In this document: piece by piece, positions 17,402 to 27,127 of the stretch | Layout: every line of letters starts with the position of its first letter | Numbering within the stretch: position 1 is the stretch's first letter | Assembly (NCBI GenBank): GCA_947498065.1 | Contig: CANMIS010000006.1 | Location: 1-49,894, forward strand | Length of the DNA: 49,894 bases | From: an uncultured Erythrobacter sp. | Lineage (GTDB): Bacteria; Pseudomonadota; Alphaproteobacteria; Sphingomonadales; Sphingomonadaceae | Direction: 5' to 3' | Notes under the pieces: model-generated | Told to the model about the DNA's origin: nothing | Database searches by the model: none | Seen by the model: the letters and a program-made list of their open reading frames with translations, nothing else | Position numbers and translations under genes: made by a program

Positions 17402-20047
17402 TCAATAGTCGTAGGAAATCCGCATTCCGACCGTCAGTGGACGATTGGTAGTGATGCGAGCCCGGTCATTGATGAAGTTGCCGGAAATCTCGGCGCGCTC
17501 ATCAAACAGGTTCTCACCATAGATCTCAAACTTCCAATTGTCGGAGGTCACGCCCGCCGCCAGATCAACCAAGGTGTAGCTGTCGAGCTCAAGCTTGTTG
17601 ATCTCGATAATATCGGTCAGCTTGGAGGCCGAATGGCTCACTTGAGGCTGAATGTAAGCGCCCAAAGTGTCATTGAGATCCCATTCATAGCGGACCCGCA
17701 AATTGCCTTGGAATGATGGCGCGAATGCTAGGTTCGTCCCGGCAAGCACGTCATTTGTCGGCGTGAGAACCTCAGTGATTTCGGTGTCGAGCACCGAGAA
17801 AGCACCAGCAATTGTCAGACCCGACGTTGCGTATGGAGCGACGGTGAAGTCCGCCTCCAAGCCATAAATCTCTGCATTGGCGGCATTGTCTGAGAAGAAC
17901 AGATTGGTGATGCTCGGATCAAAAATCGTCGTCTGCAGATTGCTGATATCGACATAGAATGCGCTGCCGTTGAAACGCAGCTGGCCGTCGACCAGATCGA
18001 GCTTCCAACCGAATTCGTAATTCTGGACTTCATCAGTCTCAAGCTCAAACGGGACCGTAAAGCCGTTGGCACCTTGCGCACCGCCGGGACGGTTGAGCAA
18101 GCCCGGACGGAAGCCTTCCGAATAGGTCGCGTAGAAAAGCATGTCTTCGTTCGGCGTCACGGTTAGCGTGCCTTTGAAGATCGTGCCGCTGGTCTTGGCG
18201 ACGTCTGGCGCTTGCAGCGCGTTGAACACTTGCGTCGCTTGCGCGGTGCTAAGGCCCGCCGCTTCGATGTCGGCAACGCTATCGCCCAGAGTGAAGGTTT
18301 GACGCAGTGCCGCGTTGCAAGAACCGATGAAGGTGAACTGTCCGTCGCCATCATACAGATCGTTGATGTTGGTGCCGAATGCGTTCGCATCTTCGGCTGC
18401 GCCTGAGTTACAGAACGAGCCGTTGGCGCTGCCTTCGAAGTCAACTTCAACGTCGTAATAGCGCGCGCCGAATGTCGCGGTCAGCAGGTCTGGGACAATA
18501 TCAAAGCTGGCCTCGCCAAAGATACCAAACTGCTCATCGGTCCGGCGAATATCATTGCGGAAGATCGTGCTCGCTGGGAACGGACCTTCTTCAGAGATGA
18601 AGCCGGCTTGCGGGAAGTTCGGTGCAAATGGACCAAATGGCTGAGCCAGAACATTGCCCGGATAGGCAAAGTCGTTGCGCTCTTGCAGTTCGAGATCGGA
18701 ATAGAACCCGCCCGCCGTCACGCGCCAGCGGTTTTCTGCCGGAGTGCTGAAGCGAAGTTCTTGAGTGAACACGGTGGTGTTGCTGTCTGAGGTGACAAAC
18801 AAGTTTGGCGCTTGGCACGTGCCGCTTGGCGCGGCCGCACCTGGGTAGCTGACCGAGCCATCACAGATGTAATACGGCAGGTACTGACCAACGAACAGAT
18901 AGTCGGAATAATCAACCCGCTGTTCGGTTTCGCGGTCGGTATAAGCGCCAGTGTAAACGATATCCAGCATCGCCAAGCGGCCTTCGACCGTCCAGCTGGT
19001 GTTCGAGAAATTGTCTTCTAGGCGATCATCTTCGAAACGCTGAATCTCGAGATTGTCGAGGCCCAGTTCTGGGTCGGCAAAGAACACGCCATCTGATTCG
19101 ACGCTCTGGCGTGTGTGCGACAAGGTGACTTTCCAGTCAGGCGTCACTTCCCACAATGCGCTCGCGCGGAAGCCGGAATATTGGGTGTCGTTGAAATTGT
19201 CTTCGACCAGGCCAGCATTGTCAGCATCAATAAAGGTGACAGCCGACAGATCGGCGCCCGCTTGGAAGCCGCCGCGGTTGGCATTCACCGGAACACCGTT
19301 TGAGCGGACCGTTCCCGATGGACGGAAACGCGCGCTTTCGCTGACATTGCGAGTGCCCGCAACGTTGTCGATGTAGCCGCCTTGGTCATCAAGGAAGACC
19401 ACGCCGCGCAGAGCAAACGTATCGGTCACTGGCACGTTGACCATCGCCTCGGCCTTGTAACTTGCTTCACCGCCTTTGGTGAAAGACACGCCGCCAGAAA
19501 ACCCAGCGTCAAAGCCGCTGAGGTCAGGCTTGTTGGTGATCAAACGAACAACGCCAGCTTGCGAGCTTGCACCAAACAAAGTGCCTTGCGGGCCAGAGAG
19601 CACTTCGATGCGCTCAAGGTCAGCGGCGTATACGTCGAGGTTACGGCCAGGCTGTGCAAGCGGCTGCTCATCGAGATAAAGCGCCACGTTTGGCGCAAGA
19701 CCTGCGACGCCCGCAACCGAGAGGTTCGGCGTGGTTGATGCAAGACCGCGAATGTAGATCGTGCTTTGGCCCGGACCGCTGCCACCGGCGGTGACCGTTG
19801 GCAGCTGATCAAGATAATCTTCAAACGTATCGATGTTCAGCTCATCGAGCTGCTCTTCACCGATAGCGGAGACCGATACCGGCACATCCTGTAGATCTTC
19901 ACTGCGCTTTTGCGCGGTCACAACAATCGTTGGGACCCCGCCGCGCGCTTCTTCTGCTTCGCCTGCCGGCGCATCTTGTGCGACCGCCGGTGTTGCGACA
20001 GCAATTGCCAGCGCGCTCACTGAGGCGCGCCTTGCGAACTTAACCAT
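17402..20047 (-). CDS. TonB-dependent outer-membrane receptor
   Basis: An 881-aa receptor that would import a ligand using TonB energy. Residues 1-23 are a signal peptide (MVKFARRASVSALAIAVATPAVA). TIVVTAQKR near 40-48 is the usual start of the plug, preceded by a TonB-box region; DVPVSVSAI and the plug RIEVLSGPQGTLFGASSQAG (residues about 145-170) follow. The rest is a 22-strand-type barrel with NYEFGWK and a C-terminal YGENLFDERAE and final VGMRISYDY, ending in an aromatic residue. Ligand is not predictable; the class is abundant in sphingomonads and often used for glycans, terpenoids or siderophores. The downstream sulfotransferase hints at a sulfated ligand, which is speculation. Confidence 0.93.
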   Translation of the reverse strand: MVKFARRASVSALAIAVATPAVAQDAPAGEAEEARGGVPTIVVTAQKRSEDLQDVPVSVSAIGEEQLDELNIDTFEDYLDQLPTVTAGGSGPGQSTIYIRGLASTTPNLSVAGVAGLAPNVALYLDEQPLAQPGRNLDVYAADLERIEVLSGPQGTLFGASSQAGVVRLITNKPDLSGFDAGFSGGVSFTKGGEASYKAEAMVNVPVTDTFALRGVVFLDDQGGYIDNVAGTRNVSESARFRPSGTVRSNGVPVNANRGGFQAGADLSAVTFIDADNAGLVEDNFNDTQYSGFRASALWEVTPDWKVTLSHTRQSVESDGVFFADPELGLDNLEIQRFEDDRLEDNFSNTSWTVEGRLAMLDIVYTGAYTDRETEQRVDYSDYLFVGQYLPYYICDGSVSYPGAAAPSGTCQAPNLFVTSDSNTTVFTQELRFSTPAENRWRVTAGGFYSDLELQERNDFAYPGNVLAQPFGPFAPNFPQAGFISEEGPFPASTIFRNDIRRTDEQFGIFGEASFDIVPDLLTATFGARYYDVEVDFEGSANGSFCNSGAAEDANAFGTNINDLYDGDGQFTFIGSCNAALRQTFTLGDSVADIEAAGLSTAQATQVFNALQAPDVAKTSGTIFKGTLTVTPNEDMLFYATYSEGFRPGLLNRPGGAQGANGFTVPFELETDEVQNYEFGWKLDLVDGQLRFNGSAFYVDISNLQTTIFDPSITNLFFSDNAANAEIYGLEADFTVAPYATSGLTIAGAFSVLDTEITEVLTPTNDVLAGTNLAFAPSFQGNLRVRYEWDLNDTLGAYIQPQVSHSASKLTDIIEINKLELDSYTLVDLAAGVTSDNWKFEIYGENLFDERAEISGNFINDRARITTNRPLTVGMRISYDY

Positions 20048-20398
20048 TATGCTTGTCCCCTATAGACATCAGGTGACCCGCGTTGCCCGGATGGGCCGCT
20101 GAGTCAGTAAAATAGCGCAGTCAGAAAGACTTCGCGCCCTTGAGGGGGCTGGTAACAAGCGATCTAAGGCCCGGCCACAGCTAGCAGTTAAATTTTCAAG
20201 ACTTAGAAACACCATGTTGCAAAATAACAACATAAGCAAATATAGAATGAATTTTATGAAATAAGAAATGCGTACTTATAGTTTTAAGTTTTTTATTCTC
20301 AATTTCTCAGATCTATACTATTTTTTATACTCAATTTTTTCAAGTTATGGCAAATACCTATCAATTTACTCTTGCTGTCGATCGATCTATAAGGCAAG
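20048..20398. other. Intergenic spacer, strongly AT-rich in its right half
   Basis: This 351-bp spacer is the promoter region of the TonB receptor and lies after the BCCT gene. From about 20200 it is very AT-rich; positions 20281-20340 contain only 11 G or C in 60. I see no credible open frame or RNA. It holds an inverted repeat at 20214-20233. Confidence 0.6.
20214..20233 (-). promoter_or_regulatory. Operator-like inverted repeat upstream of the TonB receptor
   Basis: ATGTTG and CAACAT are perfect inverted copies separated by eight bases (CAAAATAA), about 170 bases before the receptor start. Its size and symmetry fit a dimeric repressor site, but no regulator gene is adjacent, so identity is open. 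Confidence 0.3.
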
Positions 20399-22195
20399 TT
20401 ATTCTTTTGCCATTACTTTCTCATTCCATTCCTCGCACGCTTCGGCAGTAGTGGGCACGCCGTGATGTTTACGCACAACGTCAAAAACGATCGCCTTTAC
20501 GATCGAGATCATCATCAACAGAACCACAAATGAGAACGGCAATGCGCCGATGATCATGGTGATACGGATCGCCTCGATACCGCCAAGGATCAGCATAGAT
20601 CCAACGACAAACGCCAGCGCAATACCCCAGAAGAAGATGTGATAACGGCGCGAGCCCTCATCTTCGCCCGCACCATTGATCGTGTTGACGATCAGGATCG
20701 CGCTGTCAGCAGATGTGATGAGATACGTCATCAGCAGCACGACGACCAAGCCAGATACAATCAGCGCGGCTCCATCACCCAGCATAGCAGCCAATGTAGC
20801 GTAGAGCTGATCAGCCATGGGAGCCGCGAGAATGGCTCCATCCGCTGCCCCGCTCAGCTCCAGATCGATGGCTGTGCCGCCCACCAGCGCCATCCACACA
20901 AAGCACATGAGTGACGGCACCAGCGCCACGCCAAACACATATTCGCGAACGGTGCGACCGCGCGAAATCCGCGCGATAAACATGCCAACGAACGGGGCAA
21001 AGGCAATCCACCACGCCCAATAGGAAACTGACCAACCGAGCTGCCAAGAGACCAGCGCATCGCCAACCTCACTGCCATCTGAGATGAAGCGAGCAAGCGA
21101 TTGCTGAGGCAAGGTGATGACATAATCCCAGGTAGCAACTCCCAGCAGTTTCAACCCGTACAGGCCAGACCCCACGGCCGCGAACAACGCCAAGAGCGCG
21201 AAAGACAGCCCCATATTCAGGTTGGAAAGCCATTTGATCCCGCGTCCAACGCCAGACAAAGCACTGACCGTCGAAGCACCGACCAATACCAATAGGGCGG
21301 TGATGATCCCGGCATTTGATGCCGCCAGCGCGCCGTCGTCGCCTGCCGTCATCAGCCAGTCGCCCATGCCAATTCGGTAGAGGCCAGCAACAAACTGCTC
21401 GACACCGAAGCCAAGCGTATAAGCCACCCCGAGTATGGTCGCGACCACTGCGACGACATCGACGATATGCCCCGCCGGACCTGACATGACCTTGCCGAAC
21501 AAGGGAGCAAGACTGGAGCGAATAGTCAGCGGCAGGTCACGCCGGTGCGCGACATAGGCAATGCCAAGGCCCACCAGCGCATAGGTGCACCAAGCGCCAA
21601 AGCCCCAATGAAGGAAGGTGTAGAGATAGGCAGGCCGCACCGCTTCGGCTGACAGCGGCTCAATATCACCGCGTATAATGTCTGGATTGTTGGCAAAGTG
21701 TGCGAGGGGCTCTCCAGTAGAGAACGTCAGCATCCCAATGCCAATGCCAGCCCCAAACAGCATGGCGAACCAGGAGAAACGCGAGAATTCTGGCTTCTCG
21801 TCCGGCGCGCCGAGCCGCAAACCGCCCGACTGCGGGATCAGCGCTAACAGCGTGCAGACCACCACCAAGGCGGCAACGAGATAGATGTACCAGCCGCCAA
21901 ACAGCGCAATGATCGAAGTGTTGGCCGCCCCCAAAGTGGCCAGCGCCTTTGCGGGGAAGAAAATCGCCCACATGATGATCAAGGAGACGATGATCTTGGA
22001 CGGGATCGTCACCGCCCGGCTGAAGCCATCGTAAAAGCCGCGATCGTGTGTCTTAATTGGCAGATCAACAAGTGGTGGCGCGATCGGCGCGCTGCTTTGC
22101 GCGCTCGCGTCGTTGACGGTGTCGTTATGGATAATTGTCTCCCCAGCGCGGACCCGACCAAATTCGAACCAAAAGGGCCCCTGCGCGCGAACCAA
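20399..22195 (-). CDS. BCCT-family betaine/choline/carnitine-type transporter
   Basis: A 598-aa inner-membrane transporter with about 12 hydrophobic helices between residues 65 and 570. The helix-3 glycine motif reads FGAGIGIGMLTFSTGEPL, nearer to sodium-coupled BetP (GMGIG) than to CaiT (GMGGG). The family signature WSVSYWAWWIAFAPFVGMFI gives the aromatic substrate box. Likely role is uptake of a quaternary-ammonium osmolyte such as glycine betaine; exact substrate unknown. The N-terminus is uncertain: the frame begins at TTG 22195 and has no ATG before the first membrane helix, so the first 40 residues could be wrong. AT-rich spacers flank both ends, which may indicate later insertion into the chromosome. 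Confidence 0.9.
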   Translation of the reverse strand: MVRAQGPFWFEFGRVRAGETIIHNDTVNDASAQSSAPIAPPLVDLPIKTHDRGFYDGFSRAVTIPSKIIVSLIIMWAIFFPAKALATLGAANTSIIALFGGWYIYLVAALVVVCTLLALIPQSGGLRLGAPDEKPEFSRFSWFAMLFGAGIGIGMLTFSTGEPLAHFANNPDIIRGDIEPLSAEAVRPAYLYTFLHWGFGAWCTYALVGLGIAYVAHRRDLPLTIRSSLAPLFGKVMSGPAGHIVDVVAVVATILGVAYTLGFGVEQFVAGLYRIGMGDWLMTAGDDGALAASNAGIITALLVLVGASTVSALSGVGRGIKWLSNLNMGLSFALLALFAAVGSGLYGLKLLGVATWDYVITLPQQSLARFISDGSEVGDALVSWQLGWSVSYWAWWIAFAPFVGMFIARISRGRTVREYVFGVALVPSLMCFVWMALVGGTAIDLELSGAADGAILAAPMADQLYATLAAMLGDGAALIVSGLVVVLLMTYLITSADSAILIVNTINGAGEDEGSRRYHIFFWGIALAFVVGSMLILGGIEAIRITMIIGALPFSFVVLLMMISIVKAIVFDVVRKHHGVPTTAEACEEWNEKVMAKE

Positions 22196-22846
22196 TCATA
22201 GGTCAGCCGCCAAGCATTGCAAATCTGGCGGATTAAACCAGCGCAGAAACGTCCGCTTAGAACTTGAATCAGCCCCTTACGCTTACTCCGCCTCCCTCGA
22301 CGCTGCGGCTAGCGATCACCTGACCTTCAAACTCACTGCCAGCCGCATCATCCCCATGGCGAATTGGCGCGAACAGAGTGCATTGCCCCCGAAATCGATA
22401 CGGGCCGATTTCACAATGATGCGAAATAGTAGAAAGCTGAAAATTGGATTTTCATTTCGGAAAAGTGAGCAAAACCACAAACAAAGGCATTGGAACTTCG
22501 ACCATTCGTTGAGTCGCCTTGAAAGTACCAAATTCATTCGAATTACCCCCACTCTAACTCAAATCCATTCTCCTATTTAGGAAAGTGAGTACATCGCTTA
22601 CCAACACTACTCATAATATCAGAACCAAAAGTAAAAGAAAAATTCCCCAACCTGAATTGGAGGTTTTCATAAATAAACTTTATCAATTTGAATAATTGAA
22701 TGCAATTACCTGCAATTAAAAATTAATACTTCACTATCTAAAAATATAATAAAGGCCCTTACTCACTATAAGCACACAAATTTTATTTTCACCACACCTC
22801 TATCACAGGCTACAATAAATCTGATTATAAAAGAAATATCAGCTTT
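22196..22846. other. 651-bp intergenic region, right part extremely AT-rich
   Basis: It lies between the BCCT gene start and the end of the TPR gene of the fliQ operon. The left 240 bp have ordinary composition and should carry the BCCT promoter. From about 22580 the DNA becomes very AT-rich (13 G or C in 22681-22740). I found no convincing gene; a plus-strand open frame to 22580 has no ribosome site, low-quality sequence and overlaps the BCCT gene. Confidence 0.55.
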
Positions 22847-23965
22847 CTATTTGCGAAAATTTTGAATAGCCAAACTCTCCATTAGCGTTCTTCCATTTGG
22901 CAAGATTGGCTGATCTAATGCACGCTTAAGAATTGCTTCAGCAGCCTTTGGATCGTCTTTGCTCTGCGCTACAAGGATGCTCGCCAGAGCGCCTGAAAAC
23001 CCGGCCTGGTCAAGCCGCATAGCGGTCCTAGCTCCGCGTGATGCTTGTTCGCTTTGACCATCAAGAGCATCTAAGACCGCAAGTGAGCCATGCGCTTCTC
23101 CAAAGGTCTGGTCGAGGTCAATAGCCTTTTGGAAGCGAGCACGCGCAGCGGTTTGATCGCCCGCGAGTAGATGCGCCCACCCCGCCGCAATCCATGTGCC
23201 CAAATGATTCTCAAACTGCACAGCTCCCTTATCCAAGCTCTCGGCTGCCCCAAGGGCATTTCCTCGCGCCAACATCACCAAGCCCATACCAATCTCGGCC
23301 CTTGGATTGTGTGCGTTTGCGGTAAGAGCCTTGACGAATAAATTCTCTGCCTCATCAAGGTTTTGCTCGCCAAGTTCGAGAGTCGCCAAAGTAGTCATCG
23401 CATCAGGTATAGCCCCAGCCCTTTCAGCGGCTGAGCGCGCAATATCAGGTTGATCAAGATCAAGCGCCAATACAGACACCGCTGCTTGCAGAGGTGCATA
23501 ATCTGGAAATAAACCAAGATAGGTCGCCACTTTCTCCTCAGCTTCTTCATATTGTCCCAGTTGATGGGCGATTTGCAGATCAAGCATTGCCGCTTGAGGA
23601 AGAGCCTCAATCACATCCACTTCGAGTAATTCTGTCGCTCCCACGAAATCACCTGCAAGCGATTTGGCCCATGCCATATTGAACTTCAGGCTTGCATCCT
23701 CCGGGTCATCACGAAGAGCTACATCGAACCAGTGGTGCGCTTGGTCCAAGTCGCCAAGCCGCATGTACGCCACACCAGCGGCATTCGCATTACCGCCCTT
23801 CAAAGGCTCAACCTTATCAAGCCTAGTAAACAATGCTATCGCGCCCTCCAGTGCATCTGCTTCCATGGCAGCTTGCGCAGCTTCGGCGAGCAAGCTTGCA
23901 TTGTCTGGATCCGCTTCGAGATAGCCGCTTAAGCGTTCGAAGCGATCAACATGTTCGCTTGCCAT
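22847..23965 (-). CDS. Tetratricopeptide-repeat protein at the end of the fliQ-fliR-flhB-flhA operon
   Basis: A 372-aa soluble protein built of about nine TPR-like helical pairs (for example AAGVAYMRLGDLDQAHHWFD, IAHQLGQYEEAEEKVATYLG, AAGWAHLLAGDQTAARARFQ). No signal peptide or catalytic motif is present. AAGGAG precedes ATG 23965, which is 28 bp after the flhA stop, so it belongs to the same transcript. In this position it may be an assembly factor or chaperone-like scaffold for the export apparatus; this is inferred from context only. It does not look like a known flagellar protein such as FlgN or FliX. Confidence 0.8.
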   Translation of the reverse strand: MASEHVDRFERLSGYLEADPDNASLLAEAAQAAMEADALEGAIALFTRLDKVEPLKGGNANAAGVAYMRLGDLDQAHHWFDVALRDDPEDASLKFNMAWAKSLAGDFVGATELLEVDVIEALPQAAMLDLQIAHQLGQYEEAEEKVATYLGLFPDYAPLQAAVSVLALDLDQPDIARSAAERAGAIPDAMTTLATLELGEQNLDEAENLFVKALTANAHNPRAEIGMGLVMLARGNALGAAESLDKGAVQFENHLGTWIAAGWAHLLAGDQTAARARFQKAIDLDQTFGEAHGSLAVLDALDGQSEQASRGARTAMRLDQAGFSGALASILVAQSKDDPKAAEAILKRALDQPILPNGRTLMESLAIQNFRK

Positions 23966-23993
23966 AATCGTTACTCCTTGGCCTTCGAAGGAC

Positions 23994-26033
23994 TCAGCTG
24001 TTTTCGAATTCGGGCAGCTTGACTACTCCGAAACTGTTCAAAGATATCCGTAGCGGAACCTCTTCTACCGATATTATAGACAATTGCGGCAAGGTTCGTT
24101 GCACCAAACGAACCATGGCGCGGCGCACTGGTCCGGCACATAGGAGGACCGGAGTGCGCCCTTGTCGCATCATGTTATCGACCAACGGAGCCAAAGACTG
24201 CAACAATTGGTCAGCAAGTCGTGGGTCAGCAGAAATCAAATTTTCAGAACGCCCGTCGCTAAGATGGGTCAAAATTCGATTTTCAACTCGCGGATCGAAA
24301 CTCAGGACGGACAAATCTGCATGGTTACCACGCAAGTTTGAGCAGATCGAAACAGCCAAATATTCACGCAATTTCTCGCTGAGTATTGCGGGGTCCTTCT
24401 CGTGCCGACCAATGTCCACAAGTGTTTCCAGTACGATATCTATGTTCGCGATAGATACACGTTCTTGCAAAAGGTTTTGTAGCACTCTTTGGATATCCGA
24501 AGCGGTCATCACATTGGGTACTAGTTCTTCGACTAACCCCGGCTGTCGTTCCCGCACTTGATCAAGCAATTCAATAGTCGCTGCTCGGGTTAGTAAGGTT
24601 GGAAGTTCGCCTTTTACAATTTCACTCAGGTGCGCAGTTACGACAACTTCTGGATCAACAACGCTGTATCCTGATTGCCTGGCTTTGTCGGCAAGTTGGG
24701 GTTTGATCCAAACGCCCTCGAGCCCAAATGCAGGGTCTTTACCCGGTATTCCGTCGATCGGCTGCGTTTTGTCGTTTTGCTTAAGCGCAAGCATTCTTTC
24801 CGGGTGCACGAGACCTTTTCCGTACACATCGTTGTAGATCGCGATTTCGTAATCAAGGCCTCCCAAGTTCTCGCTTTGAGCGATCGTCACTTTTGGATGA
24901 GAGAAACCATAACTTCGTTCGATTGAAAGTCGCTGTTTGGCAACTCGATCAAGCAACAGAGCCCGGCTGCCTTCCCAAGCGTTCATCAAATCAACACCAA
25001 GCCTGAGCTCGATGGACCGACCAGAAGTTCTTGCAGCGTCTCCATCATTCCCTTCATCTTCAATCCGGTTTGCAGGGTCTTGAACTCGCAATTTTCTGAG
25101 CCGTAGCCAGGCAATGAACGTAAGTGCACCAACAATTATGATTGGCCACTTTGGCATGCCAGGTAACAGCATCATGACGACGAGGATCACAGCGACAATA
25201 AGTGGAATACGTGGCACTGATGCGAGTTGTTTAAATATCTCAGTGCTTAGCTGCCGATCTGCTGAGGAGCGGGTCACAATTATGCCAGTTGCAACAGCGA
25301 TGATCAGGGCAGGAAGCTGCGTCGCAATTCCGTCACCAATTGTAAGCAAAGTAAACCGCTGCAGCGCCTCGCCCCAGCTCATGCCCATTTGCGCCACACC
25401 AACAATCAAACCAGCGACAATATCGATCAGTAGAATGATAACCCCAGCGATAGCATCGCCTTTTACAAACTTGCTGGCACCATCCATTGAACCGTAAAAG
25501 CTTGCCTGCTTTTCAAGCTCCTCGCGCCTGGCTCGAGCTTCATCTTGATCGATCAGACCAAGATTCAGGTCAGCATCAATGCTCATCTGTTGCCCAGGCA
25601 TAGAGTCGAGTGTGAACCGTGCAGCAACCTCCGAAACACGCTGCGCTCCGCTTGTCACAACGACATATTGAACGACCACCAAGATTACGAATACAACCAA
25701 GCCAATAACAAAGTTACCTTGGACAGCGTAGGAACCGATTGAATCAATTACCTCGCCTGCATCGGCACCCGTAAGAATTAACCGAGTTGCTGCAACATTC
25801 AATGATAGCCTGAACAAGGTTGCCACCAAAAGTATCGAAGGGAAGGTCGAAAACTCAACCGGTTTTGCAACGTAGAATGTGAGCAACAAAATCGTGAAAC
25901 CAAAGCCAAAGTTCACGATAATCGCAAGATCCAGCAGCTCTGGTGGGATCGGCGAGAACAAGATCACGAGGATCATGAGTGTGCCGAAAACTAGAACAAG
26001 GTCTTTATTGCCTTCAAACAGTTTGCCGATCAT
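23994..26033 (-). CDS. flhA: Flagellar export gate protein FlhA
   Basis: A 679-aa integral-membrane export gate protein. The N-terminal half has eight hydrophobic helices (residues about 12-330) with the conserved loop TRFTLDSMPGQQMSIDADLN-like segment near 145-160 and GDAIAGVIILLIDI; the C-terminal half (about 345-679) is the cytoplasmic substrate-docking domain with the QPIDG-type linker region and conserved SNLRGNHADL near the end. Length is close to the usual 690. The frame is open back to 26147, but ATG 26033 gives the standard start MIGKLFEG and overlaps the flhB stop by ATGA. It follows flhB and precedes the TPR gene. Confidence 0.96.
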   Translation of the reverse strand: MIGKLFEGNKDLVLVFGTLMILVILFSPIPPELLDLAIIVNFGFGFTILLLTFYVAKPVEFSTFPSILLVATLFRLSLNVAATRLILTGADAGEVIDSIGSYAVQGNFVIGLVVFVILVVVQYVVVTSGAQRVSEVAARFTLDSMPGQQMSIDADLNLGLIDQDEARARREELEKQASFYGSMDGASKFVKGDAIAGVIILLIDIVAGLIVGVAQMGMSWGEALQRFTLLTIGDGIATQLPALIIAVATGIIVTRSSADRQLSTEIFKQLASVPRIPLIVAVILVVMMLLPGMPKWPIIIVGALTFIAWLRLRKLRVQDPANRIEDEGNDGDAARTSGRSIELRLGVDLMNAWEGSRALLLDRVAKQRLSIERSYGFSHPKVTIAQSENLGGLDYEIAIYNDVYGKGLVHPERMLALKQNDKTQPIDGIPGKDPAFGLEGVWIKPQLADKARQSGYSVVDPEVVVTAHLSEIVKGELPTLLTRAATIELLDQVRERQPGLVEELVPNVMTASDIQRVLQNLLQERVSIANIDIVLETLVDIGRHEKDPAILSEKLREYLAVSICSNLRGNHADLSVLSFDPRVENRILTHLSDGRSENLISADPRLADQLLQSLAPLVDNMMRQGRTPVLLCAGPVRRAMVRLVQRTLPQLSIISVEEVPLRISLNSFGVVKLPEFENS

Positions 26034-27127
26034 GTTTCCGTCTCCGCCGATGCCGAATTTGCTGCTTCCTTGCTTCGCGGAAGTGACCGATAAAGTGCCG
26101 CAACCTCGTGGTAATGCTGAGGCGCAATTTCCAGGCCAGCATTGCACTCCGCGTATAGCCGGCGAGCCAAAGGAGGGTTTGCAATTATTGGCACCGAGTG
26201 CAGTGCAGCTTTGCGTTTGAGGAGGAGAGCAAAGTGATTAATACCCTTCGCCCGGACTTTTGGAGCACTTTCATTTTCTGGCACATACCTCAAAGCAACC
26301 GCATAGTGCTCCGGGTTCACAATGAGCATGTCGGACCCAGGTACTGCCCCCAAATTTTCTGATTGCTGCTGCATTTCTTTGTGCAAGTCTTTGCGCTTTT
26401 GCTTCAGCCTTGGTTCGCCCTCGCGTTCCTTTGTCTCTCTTGTCAGTTCACTACGCCCCATACGCATTTGTTTGCGAAACTCGCCCCGCACAATGATTTG
26501 ATCGAGCGCTGCAAAAACAAGAGCGAAACCGACAAAAACGTAGAGCAATCGAAGCCCGCTTTCCTCGATTGCACGGACGAGCCATCCAGCGTCGACCAGA
26601 CGCCCTCCCCAACTATTGATCGCATGCTCGCCAATGAGCCACGCTGCGACACAATAAGTGGTGAACTTGACTATATTTTTGATGGTCTCTTTGACTAGCT
26701 TAAGGCTGAATAGGCGCTTGAGGCCCTTGGCTGGATTTAGACGCTTAAAATCTGGCTTCAGTGGATGAGTCGTGAAAATCACGCCGCGCAATTGCAGCAG
26801 CTCTAGAGTTACGAGCACAATCGCTACAATAGCACCGAAAATTAGCAATGGCTGAAACACAGTCCAATACGAAGCCGCTATAATGCCCAGCGCTTCGTTA
26901 GGATCTCCACGTCCATCAATACCGGCAACAAAGCTGTGCTGCATCAAGTCAGCGAGCCGGACGAAAAAGGACTGGCCAGCGAATGTCGCAGCGGCAGACA
27001 ACGCGATCAGACCGCCTGCAAAACCCAAGTCCATACCCCGCGCGACCTGACCTTTTTCCCTCGCTTTCTTGAGCTTTTGAGGGGTCGGCTCTTCCGTCTT
27101 GTTCTGCTCTTGGCCTTCCTCGCTCAT
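26030..27127 (-). CDS. flhB: Flagellar export switch protein FlhB, with NPEH cleavage site
   Basis: A 365-aa export protein: N-terminal EEPTPQKLKKAREKGQVARG, four membrane helices (about 30-210), then a cytoplasmic domain that normally self-cleaves at N-PTH to switch export from hook to filament substrates. Here the site is N271-P272-E273-H274 (IVNPEHYAVALRY), so the Thr is replaced by Glu while Asn, Pro and His remain. Later KGINHFALLLKR and IIANPPLARRLY match the family. ATG 27127 overlaps the fliR stop by ATGA; an upstream TTG at 27142 is less likely. It is translated between fliR and flhA in one operon. Confidence 0.95.
   Translation of the reverse strand: MSEEGQEQNKTEEPTPQKLKKAREKGQVARGMDLGFAGGLIALSAAATFAGQSFFVRLADLMQHSFVAGIDGRGDPNEALGIIAASYWTVFQPLLIFGAIVAIVLVTLELLQLRGVIFTTHPLKPDFKRLNPAKGLKRLFSLKLVKETIKNIVKFTTYCVAAWLIGEHAINSWGGRLVDAGWLVRAIEESGLRLLYVFVGFALVFAALDQIIVRGEFRKQMRMGRSELTRETKEREGEPRLKQKRKDLHKEMQQQSENLGAVPGSDMLIVNPEHYAVALRYVPENESAPKVRAKGINHFALLLKRKAALHSVPIIANPPLARRLYAECNAGLEIAPQHYHEVAALYRSLPRSKEAANSASAETET

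Noticed and set aside
22113..22580. 155-aa plus-strand open frame upstream of the BCCT gene
   Set aside because: It begins inside the BCCT gene on the opposite strand, has no ribosome site and looks like random translation.
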